Positions 49,229-58,361 of a DNA stretch of 64,000 bases are shown here, piece by piece. Below the pieces are notes generated by a model that was not told the origin of the DNA, did not search any database, and worked only from the letters and a program-made list of their open reading frames with translations. A program made the translations under genes and the position numbers. Source of the DNA: CAVWXT01 sp963759115 (GTDB taxonomy: Bacteria > Planctomycetota > Planctomycetia > Pirellulales > Thermoguttaceae); the NCBI GenBank assembly GCA_963759115.1, contig CAVWXT010000005.1:1426001-1490000 (forward strand), read 5' to 3'. The stretch's first letter is position 1, and every line of letters begins with the position of its first letter.

Positions 49229-50574
49229 ATGCGAGCCCTGTGGTCGATCTTCCTGGCAGCCGCGCTCGGCCTGATCGCCGGCCGGCCCGTGGTCTCACCG
49301 GCCGCCGAGGGCAAGGCCAATCCCGATGCCATCCGGTCGGCACAGCGGCAACTCCACAATTCGAGCGCGGCGGAACGGGTCAAGGGCGCCCTGGGACTGC
49401 GAGACTTGCCGCCGTTGGATGCCGCCAAGCTATTGGTGCCTTCGCGGTTTGCCGATCCCGCGGCGGAAGTGCTGCAGGCGGCCTACGAGGCCCTCTTGGC
49501 GGGAAAAGACGACAACGACGCCTGCGTCTTCCTGTTGAAGAACCTCAGCAAAGAAATCCACGCCAAGAAAATCGGGATTCGGCTGGTTGCGCCGCTGATC
49601 GCCGTCCTGCTGGCTTCCGATCTGCCCGACACGCAGCGCGACCTGGGCAAGTTTTTGGACCAGTACGTGGTGCCCACGGGCGATGGCGTCCTGGCGATCG
49701 CCACGGTGGCCGACGAGTTGGGCAGGCAGGCCGATCGGCAAGCCCTGGCGTCGCTCCAGCGGATGACCGAACTGAAATGCTTTGCGAAGGTGTTCGCCTG
49801 CCGCCGCGCCGTGATCCAGGCCATGATCCGGGTCCGCCTGCCGCAGGCCGTCGGGGCGCTGTCGCGCTGATGCCCGGCATCGATGGGGAGTGCCGCGGCG
49901 ACGTCGCGCAGCACCTCACCGAGGTTACCGGCGAAGCGTTCTGGACCAACAGCGAGGCCTGGCAGACCTGGTGGAAGGGGCACAAGGATCGTTTCGAGTT
50001 CCCGCCGAAGCCGGCGAAGGACCCGTCGGCGGCGGCCGCGCGGGCGGGCACGCCCTCGTATTACGGGATGGCCATTCAGGCCCGGCGGATGGTCTTCGTG
50101 ATCGACATCTCGGGCAGCATGAAGGGCCCGCGGATCACGTCCGCCAAGCGCGAGTTGACCAGTGCCATCGACGGTCTGCCCGCTGAGGCGTCGTTCAACA
50201 TCGTGGCCTTCAACCACGAGGTGCTGGTTTGGCAGCGGAACCTCATGCCGGCCACGGCGGCCGCCAAGCAGACCGCGAAGCAGTTCGTCTACCTGCTCCG
50301 GGCCGGCAGCGACACGGCCGCCTACGACGCCCTGGAAGCGGCCTTCCGCTTCGACGCCGAGGCGGTCTACTTCCTTTCGGACGGCGAGCCGAACGCCGGC
50401 AAGATCGCCGCGCCCCAGGCCATTTTGGCGGCCGTCGCCGAAGCGAACTTCACCCGGCGGATTTCCATCTACACGATCGGCATTGCCCCCGGTCCGCCCG
50501 GCGGGCCGTTGGACTCGTTCATGAAGTCGCTGGCGGAGCAGAACTACGGTGCCTATCGCCGCGTGGAACAATGA
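49229..50574 (+). CDS. Exported vWA-domain protein, one frameshift
   Basis: Signal peptide (LWSIFLAAALGLIAG), an alpha-helical HEAT-like N-terminal half, and a C-terminal von Willebrand A domain with the MIDAS motif VFVIDISGSMKG, a Thr-containing loop (GSDTAAYDALEAAF) and FLSDGEPN. The frame shifts near 49862: VGAL ends in a stop while VALMPGIDGECRGD continues one frame on. Such proteins are common in planctomycetes; the role is unknown. Confidence 0.75.
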
Positions 50575-50604
50575 GCATTGAGCCGACTTGCCGGTCCGGG
50601 CAGC

Positions 50605-50742
50605 GAGTGCCACTGTCTCTGCCAGTGCGGTAGGGAGTGCCACTGGCTTTGCCAGTGCCGCCGTCGGGGCGGATTGAGGACCGGGCATTTCCGGCAGGAC
50701 GTTGAACCGCCGAAAGCACTGGCGTAGCCAGTGGCACTCGCG
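50605..50742. repeat. AGTGCCACTGGC palindromic repeat cluster
   Basis: Two short hairpins of the form AGTGCCACTG..GCCAGTGC, then AAAGCACTGGCGTAGCCAGTG, in the non-coding stretch after the vWA gene. The start resembles the 29790 element (GTGCCACTG). Confidence 0.7.
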
Positions 50743-50762
50743 CGGCGTAATTGTGGATCAAC

Positions 50763-50831
50763 TTGAACATGAGGAAACAGAGTCAACGGAGGAGCGGCCC
50801 GTCTCCGTTGCCTCTGTTATCTCCTGTTCAA
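50763..50831. repeat. TTGAACA...TGTTCAA palindromic repeat, copy 2
   Basis: TTGAACATGAGGAAACAGAG pairs with CTCTGTTATCTCCTGTTCAA; 69 bp like copy 1. Confidence 0.85.
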
Positions 50832-50937
50832 ACCCGTCGCAGAGGGAGAACAGTGGGCAGGACTATTCTTGGGCCCGCAAACCACGATTGACTGAGGAGA
50901 AACAGTTCTGACCCGTTTTCCCTCCCGTTTTCCCTCC

Positions 50938-51006
50938 TGGTCGGCTTGCTCGTGTTGTGCTACGCTTATGTCTGTCCCCAAATCATCCCCACGGTCTTGC
51001 CGTGAC
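50938..51006 (+). pseudogene. Relic of the lactate-permease C-terminus
   Basis: The frame LVGLLVLCYAYVCPQI plus IPTVLP and a stop repeats the end of the permease at 49028-49082 (LVGLLVLCYAYVCPQIVP). The DNA is about 85% identical across about 65 bases. It is the remains of a second permease copy. Confidence 0.75.
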
Positions 51007-51094
51007 GCCATCTACAGCATCGGAATTGCCCCCCGCCGCTTTCACGGGCCTGCATCGTGTTATCCTTCACTGCCATCGGGCGGCGCTGGGCAGA

Positions 51095-52273
51095 CTACAA
51101 GATTATCAACGAGAGGGCAATGCCCGCGAGAACCACCCACAGAACGTCCACACTGAGAAGCAACGTCGCCAGGGCGGCCCCCGCGAGCAGAGTCCTGGGA
51201 ACGTCCCAAGAAACGTCCAGGGCGAATTGGATCGTCACCGATAAGAGCAAGCCGACAAACGAGGCAAGTATGCCGGACATGCAACGATTGAAATAGTCTG
51301 ACGCTCGCAACCGGTCGAAATAGGGTATGACCCCAACGACCATCAGAAACGATGGCAAGAAGACGCTCACGGTGGCAACGATCGCTCCCGCGATGCCGCG
51401 CAACAAGTAACCTACAAAGGTTGCCGTAATTACGATGGGGCCTGGTGTGACCTGCCCCAAAGCGATCCCGTTCATCAACGTCTCACCATCCATCCACGCG
51501 CGGACATCGACGATTTCGTGGTACATTAGCGGGACCGAAGCGAAACCACCGCCGAAGGCAAATAGGTCGATTCGGAACATGAGGATGCCAAGATCGAATA
51601 GCCCTCGGTCTACCATGAAGAGCAGGGCGAACCCCGCGGCTACAACCGCGAGAATCGGCATCAGACGCCATCGAGAACGGGTGTTCACTGCTGGCTCGAC
51701 CGCCGCTGGGGGCTTGAGTCTAACGCGTCGGTAAAGCGCGAGGCCCAAGAGGGCCGCCAAGAGGATCACAAGAATCGGATTCATCTTGACCGCAAACAGG
51801 GCCGCTGCTAGGCAGGCGATGATGATGTCGGCCGGTGCCCGCAAGGACCGCTTCCCGAAAGTGAGGGCCGCATTGGCAACGATGGCCACCATCACGGCGC
51901 GGAGGCCCTGGAAGGCCGCCAGCACCAAGGGAAGATCATGCGTGCGGGCGTAAACGGCCGAAAGGCCCGCCATGAAACAAAGCGCCGGCAGGCCAAAGCC
52001 CACGAAGCAGGCCGCGGCCCCAGCGATCCCGCGCGACCGCAGCCCCACGTAGGCGGCCGTCTGCATGGCGGTCGCCCCAGGTATCGTTTGGCAGAGCGCG
52101 ACGCCATCCTGGAAACTCTCGTCGTCGAGCCAATGGTTCTGCTCAACGGCCATCTTGCCGATGTACGCCACCATCGCAGGGCCGCCAAAGGCCGTCGTGC
52201 CCAGTCTCAGGAAGGACAGGAACAATCGAGGCAAGGAAGGGGGAATCGCCGCGGCAAGGTCCGAGGAATTCAT
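51095..52273 (-). CDS. chrA: Chromate transporter ChrA-family protein
   Basis: A 392-residue two-lobe CHR protein. Motifs: FLRLGTTAFGGPAMVAYI, LCQTIPGATAMQTAAYVGLR in the first half; DLFAFGGGFASVPLMYHEIV, GIALGQVTPGPIVITATFVGYLL in the second. FGGP and QxxPGP are CHR hallmarks. It may export chromate or sulfate-like anions. Intact. Confidence 0.9.
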   Translation of the reverse strand: MNSSDLAAAIPPSLPRLFLSFLRLGTTAFGGPAMVAYIGKMAVEQNHWLDDESFQDGVALCQTIPGATAMQTAAYVGLRSRGIAGAAACFVGFGLPALCFMAGLSAVYARTHDLPLVLAAFQGLRAVMVAIVANAALTFGKRSLRAPADIIIACLAAALFAVKMNPILVILLAALLGLALYRRVRLKPPAAVEPAVNTRSRWRLMPILAVVAAGFALLFMVDRGLFDLGILMFRIDLFAFGGGFASVPLMYHEIVDVRAWMDGETLMNGIALGQVTPGPIVITATFVGYLLRGIAGAIVATVSVFLPSFLMVVGVIPYFDRLRASDYFNRCMSGILASFVGLLLSVTIQFALDVSWDVPRTLLAGAALATLLLSVDVLWVVLAGIALSLIIL

Positions 52274-52323
52274 GAAACCCCTTCTTCGTCTATCCTGCTC
52301 CGCTCGAACAGCAACAACCGAGA

Positions 52324-53116
52324 TCAGCGACCGGATTTCGGCTGATCTGTTGCAGCGGCGGGCTTTGCCTGGTGCTCGTGCATGAGCCGCCGAAACTCTG
52401 CATAGAAGTTGTCATTGATCGCGGGGGCGTTTTTTACATTGATCTGCTCGAAGCCGGCGGCGATGATCTCCCGAAAGTAGACCTCCTTGGCGGCACGAGC
52501 CCGCTTCTTGACGAACTCGCCGCTGTCCTTGCGAAGGTCGAAGTCGACGATGACCAGTCGCCCCTCCGGGCGCAGCGCGCGGTGGATCGATGCCAGCATC
52601 TTCTCGGGATGCTCGAAGTGGTGATAGGTGTTGCAGATGAAGGCAACGTTGATCGAGCCGGCGGGCAACTCCGCAGAGTCCGGGGAATTTCAGCATGGTC
52701 TTGACAACCTGCTCTTGCTTGCGCTGCTTGGCCTGTTCCGCGAGGTACTTCACGAAAGCCGGTCCGATGTCCACGGCGTAGACGGCACCATTGGGGCCCA
52801 CTTTTTCGGCAAACAAGAACGTAAACAAGCCCGTGCCGGCGCCGATGTCCGCCACCGAATCGCCGGCTTGCAGCCCGACGGCGCGAGTAATGTCGTGACG
52901 TTTGACGTAGACGTCCCGCGACTCGCTCTCGAATTGTTTCACGAACTGCCGGATGTTCGCGTCGGGATCGGTGAAGTTTTTGTTCATCTCGGCCGCATAC
53001 GTGGATGGCCCCTCGCGTTGGGGCGTATCCTCGGCACGGACAATCCCCGTCGTCATCCCCAGGAGGCCAGCCCCAATGGCAATAACTAGACCTCGACAGA
53101 TTGCTCTTCGCCTCAT
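52324..53116 (-). CDS. Exported SAM-dependent methyltransferase, one frameshift
   Basis: A signal peptide (GLVIAIGAGLLGMTTGIVRAE) precedes a class I methyltransferase: VADIGAGTGLFTFLFAEKVG (motif I), VYAVDIGPAFV, then after the shift AFICNTYHHFEHPEKMLASI and GRLVIVDFDL. The shift is a C4 run near 52681; with C3 the product reads MLKFPDSAELPAGSINVAF. A GAGGAGG box precedes the ATG at 53116. A methyltransferase with a secretion signal is unusual; the substrate is unknown. Confidence 0.75.
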
Positions 53117-53246
53117 AACATGCCTCCTCAAACGGAAGAATTCGTCGGATTGTCTCAAGAGCATACTCCAAGGCGAAATATACTCCCGCCAGAATGAAAA
53201 TCCAACCCGTAGTCAGGTGTACGTACTTCGAAAGGAACAGTGACAC
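53101..53246 (-). other. Short hydrophobic open frame upstream of the methyltransferase
   Basis: The reverse frame MSLFLSKYVHLTTGWIFILA continues GVYFALEYALETIRRILPFEE, one clear helix, then runs antisense-free into the methyltransferase start in another frame. It may be a small membrane peptide or a truncated gene. Confidence 0.3.
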
Positions 53247-53296
53247 CGCGCGGGTGCCACCGCCAATTCTACTGCGCCGCCTTTAACGGCGGCAAT

Positions 53297-54007
53297 ATGA
53301 CACCCGATCGAGTGGCCCATTTCTTGATCTTGAAATCCCCGGGCCGAGAGCGCATGATACTGGACATGTGTACCAACCACGATCCGAACCGACCATCGGC
53401 CGAACACGGCGGCAAGCCGCCCCGGCCACGAAAGAAACACCGGCGCCGCCGCGAAACCGCCACGGCGCGACCCGATCAGGACGTCCCCTACTGGGTGCCC
53501 GACGGAAAGGCCTGGCAAGACCTGCCCGACGGCATCCGCCAGGCCGTTTCGCGGGTGCTTACGCCCGCCTACCGCCGCTTCGTCCTCGACGCGCCCGGCG
53601 AACTGGAGCGGTCCGTCGGCCTGACGCTCGTCCACCTGATGTGGCTGGAGGTCTGCGACCAGGTCCGCATGGCTGAGGCCGCCGCCGACCCGTCGTCTCT
53701 CACCGCCATCCTCGGCGACCCCGAGGCCATGATGGGCCACCACCTCCACCTGGCCGCCTCGAAGTTTCGCGCGGCCGAGTTGCTGGTGAAGCTGCGGATG
53801 GTCCGCGAGGCCTTCGAGCCTCCGCCAGCCGCCGCCTTGCCGGCCCCCGTGCATGCGCCCATGCCCACGCTCTATGATTATCCGATTGACATTCCCAGCG
53901 CAGCGTCGCCGCAACCAATCACGGCTCACTGTGAACAAGAGGGAACAGAGAGAACAGAGGATGGGCCCGTCTCCGTTGCCTCTGTTATCTCCTGTTCAAA
54001 CCTGTAG
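53297..54007 (+). CDS. Planctomycete-type hypothetical protein with a repeat-derived tail
   Basis: A basic linker (KPPRPRKKHRRRRE) is followed by PDGKAWQDLPDGIRQAVSRV and YRRFVLDAPGELERSVGLTLVHLMWLEVCDQ, a conserved helical segment of unknown function. The last about 26 residues are encoded by a palindromic repeat (53932-53999). Starts at 53297, 53366 and 53378 are possible. It pairs in the region with the DUF6788-like gene 2.2 kb on. Confidence 0.6.
   Translation: MTPDRVAHFLILKSPGRERMILDMCTNHDPNRPSAEHGGKPPRPRKKHRRRRETATARPDQDVPYWVPDGKAWQDLPDGIRQAVSRVLTPAYRRFVLDAPGELERSVGLTLVHLMWLEVCDQVRMAEAAADPSSLTAILGDPEAMMGHHLHLAASKFRAAELLVKLRMVREAFEPPPAAALPAPVHAPMPTLYDYPIDIPSAASPQPITAHCEQEGTERTEDGPVSVASVISCSNL
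53932..53999. repeat. TTGAACA...TGTTCAA palindromic repeat, copy 3
   Basis: GTGAACAAGAGGGAACAGAG and CTCTGTTATCTCCTGTTCAA are the arms. It overlaps the 3' end of the preceding gene, supplying its stop. Confidence 0.85.
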
Positions 54008-54037
54008 CGGAAGGGGTGAGGGGTGAGGGGAGAGATG

Positions 54038-54324
54038 CGAGAATTGGAAATGACGCGACGTGTTGACCAACAGGTTTTTCCCTAGCCCAGGCGTTTCACG
54101 CCTGGGAAAAGGGAGGGTTCTGCGTCAATATGTCACGCCCGTTTCACGGGCGTCCTGTTGGTCGGCGAGGCAGGAGGCCCGTAGAACGGGCCTGACAAAC
54201 CGTCGGCTTCGCTGCCATTTCCCCAGGCGTAAACGCCTGGGCTAGAGAAAAAACCCCGTCCCGTAATGGCAATGAGACACGACGGTTGAGAGAAGGGAGA
54301 ATTGGAAATGGCGCGACCTGTTGA
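54038..54324. repeat. Compound hairpin block flanked by direct repeats
   Basis: The outer direct repeats GAGAATTGGAAATGACGCGA (54038) and GAGAATTGGAAATGGCGCGA (54296) enclose a large palindrome (54075-54256) with CCCAGGCGTTTCACGCCTGG at one end, CCCAGGCGTAAACGCCTGGG at the other, and GCCCGTTTCACGGGC and GGCCCGTAGAACGGGCC inside. No gene is seen. Confidence 0.8.
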
Positions 54325-54409
54325 TTCTATGAAAGAGCGGTCCTCCCGGTACTATTCACGGTGTGGTTCGTGGTGAACCCACCAAAAGTACAAACAAGAG
54401 GACCGAGAG

Positions 54410-55497
54410 ATGTTATACCTTTCCATCGACCAGCACCGCAAGCAGTTGACCGTGAATGTTCGCCAGGAGACCGGTGACGTGATCGACAAACGGCAGGTGA
54501 GCACGGAGTGGAAACGGGTGCATGCCTTCTTCACCGAGTTGCGACAGAAGAGCCAACCGGAAGGCGGCTTCATCGCCATTTTGGAGGTCTGCGGCTTTAA
54601 CGACTGGCTGTTGAAACTGTTGCCGGGATATGGCTGCCGTGAGACGATCCTCATTCAGCCCGAGAAGCAGTCGAAGAAGAAGACCGATCGCCGCGACGCC
54701 AATGCCCTGGGCGAGATCCTCTGGGTCAATCGTCATCGGTTGCTGGCGGGCACGAAGGTGCAAGGCATTCGCCGGGTGGTGCCGCCCACGGAGCAAGACG
54801 CGCAGGACCGCCAACTCACCGCCCGGCGTCAGCGTCTGGGGCAGTCCCGCACCCGAATCATCAACCGCGTCAAGCGTTTGTTGCGAAAACACAATCTGGA
54901 GCAGGAGTGTCCCACCAAGGGGATTGACACCATCGCGGGGAAGAAATGGCTGACCCAGGTGTGCTTCAGTCCGATCGACCGGCGGGAGATGGATCAACTC
55001 TTGGGGGAGTGGAAGCTGTGCGACGAGCAGATCGAGCAGATGGGGGCGGAGATTCGCCGGCGGCAGGCGGAGAACGTGGCGGCGGCGGTCATCGCCAGCA
55101 TTCCGGCGCCGGGGCCTACGGCAGCCTGGCCTTGGCTTCGCGGATCGGCGACATTGATCGGTTCCCGCGATCGAAGAGTCTGGCCAGCTATTGGGGCCTG
55201 ACGCCCGGATGCCGGAATTCCGGCGAGGCGACCGACCGGCTGGGCTCGATCACCAAGCAAGGCAGTGCCACAGTGCGCTTCATCCTGGCCCAGATCACGC
55301 TGCACGTCCTGCGGCGGGATGCGCGCATGAGGGCCTGGTATCAGAGGATCAAGAAGCGTCGGGGAGCGAAAATCGGTCGCGTGGCGGTGATGCGTCGACT
55401 GGCGACGATCATCTGGCACATGGTCAAGTACCACGAGGCGTATGCCGTCGGCGGGCTCCGGCAAGAGCAACGCGAGGGAATGGCCGTATCCGGCTGA
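54410..55497 (+). CDS. IS110-family transposase, one frameshift
   Basis: A DEDD-type recombinase of about 363 residues: MLYLSIDQHRKQLTVNV (first acidic residue), KKTDRRDANALGEIL (RDA motif), then after the shift YGSLALASRIGDIDRFPRSKSLASYWGLTPGCRNSGEATDRLGSITKQGSATVRFIL, the Ser-containing Tnp2 domain. The break is near 55108: the expected PGAGAYG needs one more G in CCGGCGCC. The left-hand non-coding DNA (54325-54409) may hold the element's guide RNA. Element ends were not located. Confidence 0.8.
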
Positions 55498-56110
55498 ACA
55501 CGAAAGGATCGCCCGATGGTGCTTTGCGGCAGCGGATTTTCGGAGGGATGGCAAGGTGTCCAAGGGGTAAGAAAACGGCCCCTGGCGAGAAGCCCTCGTC
55601 AGAGGCCCCGCACGCTCTTGCGCACCTTGACTTGGCTATTCCTTGTCGGGTTGCGTCCCCGCAGAGCCCGACTCCGCTTCACCAAGCAGCGGAATTATAG
55701 GAAGGAAGAGGTGGGCGGGGAACCTGTTACAGAAAACAAGGGAGGCCAGAAGGGAGAGTAGCGGTTGCATCGGCCCTCCTCGCAGCGAGGAGAGGCCCTC
55801 GCGGACACTTGGTCAGTCCGAGTTGGTCAATGGACTCGGCCTTGTTGTCGAGCGTTTTGTTGATTGGGACGGCTGGTGTTCTGCGAGACGGTCGCAAAGC
55901 ATATTCGGTGTCAGGCCCGTTGGGGTCTGAACGGCTGCCGCTAGCGGCAGACGGATTCACGAAGGAATGGGTAGGGGTGCCGCCGCACGGAAAAGAACGG
56001 CGCGAACAACCTCGCATATGACCGTGACAACTGAACTCTGCCATTGATCCCCCCAACCAATTCAAACTACCAAGAAAAGCCCCTTTGTGGCTTTGTCGGG
56101 GAATGTACGT
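55498..56110. other. Non-coding stretch after the IS110 transposase
   Basis: Only short unsupported open frames occur. It contains GCGGTTGCATCGGCCCTCCT next to a CTCCTCGCAGCGAGGAG hairpin and CTGCCGCTAGCGGCAG, but no recognised gene or inverted terminal repeat. Part may belong to the IS110 right end. Confidence 0.4.
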
Positions 56111-56250
56111 GCCCAAAAACAAAATCCAACCACCAACAACTCACCGGAAGGCCCTTGACTCCAGAGGCTCTTTCAGGAATGCCCAAAAACAAAATCCAAC
56201 CACCAACAACTCACCGGAAGGCCCTTGACTCCAGAGGCTCTTTCAGGAAT
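56111..56250. repeat. Exact 70-bp tandem duplication
   Basis: Two identical 70-base units begin GCCCAAAAACAAAATCCAAC and end CTCTTTCAGGAAT (56111-56180 and 56181-56250). It ends at the likely ATG of the following gene. Confidence 0.95.
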
Positions 56251-56991
56251 GACCAACAGACGCATCCGGCGATCCGGCTGATTGCGGCCCGCCGCGACCT
56301 TTTCAACCGCCAGGGCACGGTGGTGGCCGCGTGGCGGCAGCGCCCTCAGTCCGTAGGGTGCGTAAAACGCACCACGAGCGGCGGCCCTCACCCTAACCCT
56401 CTCCCAAAGGGAGAGGGGACCGTTCGCCCGCAACCTAACCCTCTCCGGGCACCGACCGAAGGTTGGTCGGGCGAGGGAACCATTCGCCCTCACCCTAGCC
56501 CTCTCCCAAAGGGAGAGGGGACGAAAGGGTGCGGCCCCTACTATCGCCTGGCCTATCGCGAGGACGGCCGGCAGCGGTCGGTCTACCTGGGCCGCGAGGG
56601 ACCGTTGGTGGACGAAGTCCGCCGCCTGCTGGCCGACTTGCAGCGGCCCTTGCAGCAGCGGCGGGCCATCAACCGCTTGCGCCGCCAGGTGTCCGCTGCC
56701 CTGACGGTGCAAAAGCGCCGGGTCGACGCCCTGTTGCGGCCGTTGGGCCTGCGGCTGAAGGGTCTTGAGGTCCGCGGCTGGCGGACCAGTCTCGTCCGCA
56801 GTCTTTGGCCCACGCCTCCGACGATCCAACCGATCAGGCCGCTGCGGCGTCCGCAGTACAGAGTGAGCAGCCTGCGATCGATCCGCCCGCCGAAACTCCC
56901 GCGCTACAACGCCCGAAGGCCGACGCCCGCCGCCATCGAAGAGCGTCTTTGGAAAGTGATCGCCGCGAGGGATGGGCACGGCAGCCAGTAG
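56249..56991 (+). CDS. DUF6788-like hypothetical protein with repeat insertions, likely frameshifted
   Basis: From ATG 56249 the frame reads MTNRRIRR and soon stops; one frame over, LIAARRDLFNRQGTVVAAWRQR continues. After a repeat-coded stretch (56353-56525) the family sequence GPYYRLAYREDGRQRSVYLGREGPLVDEVRRLLADLQ appears. The C-terminus is basic. The domain is DUF6788-like by its GPYYRL pattern; role unknown. Confidence 0.55.
56353..56525. repeat. Mosaic of three repeat types inside a gene
   Basis: The stretch consists of GTAGGGTGCGTAAAACGCACC, two CCTCTCCCAAAGGGAGAGG palindromes and the 31-bp repeat shared with 5651-5681. All are in frame with the DUF6788-like gene (peptides such as HPNPLPKGEG). 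Confidence 0.8.
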
Positions 56992-57110
56992 GGACTTGGG
57001 TCTTTGGTCTTGGGTCTTGGGGCTTCGGACTTTGGACCTGGATTTTACGTCTCCGGACCAATGGCCCCAGCTAAGCCCTAAGACCCAAGACCAAAGACCA
57101 AAGACCAATC
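56992..57110. repeat. TCTTGGG/CCCAAGA inverted repeat spacer, copy 3
   Basis: GGGTCTTTGGTCTTGGGTCT and related units pair with AAGACCCAAGACCAAAGACC after a 50-base centre. Confidence 0.8.
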
Positions 57111-57143
57111 AGACTCGGCCATGACGCCGCGGAATCCGGTGCC

Positions 57144-58160
57144 TCAGCGGCTGGTCGGGGGAACTCCCAACCCCGTCTCGATGGCGATCTGCCGCAACGT
57201 CTGCGCGGCGAGGTCTCGGACGCCGGCATCCTGGTCCCGCAGCATCTGCGCGACGGCCGGCACGGCCTTCGAGCCCATCTGTTCCAGGCTGTGGGAAGCC
57301 GTGATGCGGACGCAGCGGTCGGGGTCGCGCAGCATCTCCGCCAGCGCCGGAATGGCGGACAGCGACTCGGGCTTCATCTCCCGCAAGGCCATGGCAGCCG
57401 TGTCGCGGACCGCCGGATCGCCGTCGCGAAGGGCGTCGGTCAGCGCGGGTATGGCGGCCTTGGCGTCCTGCCCGATCTGCAGCAAGGTCTGTGCGGCGAT
57501 CTGCCGGACCTTGGGGTTCTCGTCGCGCAGCAGCGGCGTGAGGCTCGGCACGGCCGCCGTGCCCATCAGATCCAAGGTAATGGCGGCCGTGATGCGGACG
57601 TATCCGTCCGGGTCGCGGACGACTTCCGCAAGCCCCGGGACCGCGGCCTTCGCCTCCGGCCGTATTTCGCGCAAGGCCGTGGCGGCTGCGTCGCGCACAC
57701 CCGGATCGCTGTCGCGGAGCGCGTCGCTCAAGGCCGGGATCGCCGCCTTGGCATCCGCTCCGAGCGCCCGCAAGGTCTGCGCGGCGAGCTCCCGGACCTG
57801 GGAGTCTTTGTCCCGGAGGAAGGCCGCAACGCTCGGTACGGCGGCCGACCCCATCCGCTGCAACGTGAGCGCGGCCGTGATGCGGACGTACCCGTCCGGG
57901 TCGCGCAGCAGTTCGGCGAGCACGGGGATCGCGGCCTTGGACTCCGGCTGCAATTCGCGCAGGGCCGCGGCCGCGGCGTCGCGGACTGCCGGATCGCTGT
58001 CGCGAAGCGCGTGGGTGAGGGAAGGCACGGCGCCCACGGCACGGACTCTCGCGTCCTCGTCCCGGAAACCTTGCCCGTTGCCAACCGACGCCGCGAGAGC
58101 ACCGACGCTCAACGCGAGCAGGAACGCCTGCTTTGCAGTCCTCTGGTAGAGAGCCGGCAT
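57144..58160 (-). CDS. Exported HEAT-repeat protein
   Basis: A 338-residue protein: basic leader plus hydrophobic segment (AFLLALSVGALAASVG), then about eight HEAT-like repeats alternating the forms SDPAVRDAAAAALRELQPES and RDPDGYVRITAALTLQRMG, each about 37 residues. The repeats are close in sequence, so they arose by tandem duplication. It probably serves as a binding scaffold. Intact. Confidence 0.85.
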   Translation of the reverse strand: MPALYQRTAKQAFLLALSVGALAASVGNGQGFRDEDARVRAVGAVPSLTHALRDSDPAVRDAAAAALRELQPESKAAIPVLAELLRDPDGYVRITAALTLQRMGSAAVPSVAAFLRDKDSQVRELAAQTLRALGADAKAAIPALSDALRDSDPGVRDAAATALREIRPEAKAAVPGLAEVVRDPDGYVRITAAITLDLMGTAAVPSLTPLLRDENPKVRQIAAQTLLQIGQDAKAAIPALTDALRDGDPAVRDTAAMALREMKPESLSAIPALAEMLRDPDRCVRITASHSLEQMGSKAVPAVAQMLRDQDAGVRDLAAQTLRQIAIETGLGVPPTSR

Positions 58161-58297
58161 AGCTTACCTCACCTTCTGTTTCACCACGATCGGTCTGAAT
58201 CGGGCAGCCGGAAAAAGGGGAAAAATCGGGAAAGATCGGCGGGGCGCGTCTATCTTGCCTTTCTCCTGGGCGAAACGAGCGGCCACAACTCACGCTA

Positions 58298-58342
58298 TTC
58301 TTGCTTTCGGAGGCGGGCACGGCCGGGCATTACACGATTATC
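58298..58342 (+). repeat. 45-bp direct repeat, copy A
   Basis: TTCTTGCTTTCGGAGGCGGG through CATTACACGATTATC. A copy with about 82-85% identity lies at 59254-59298; the pair brackets the membrane-protein gene. Confidence 0.7.
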
Positions 58343-58361
58343 CCAAGAAGCTGCGGCAATG

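Noticed and set aside
56111..56250. A two-unit CRISPR array
   Set aside because: The 70-bp units are adjacent and identical with no spacer between.
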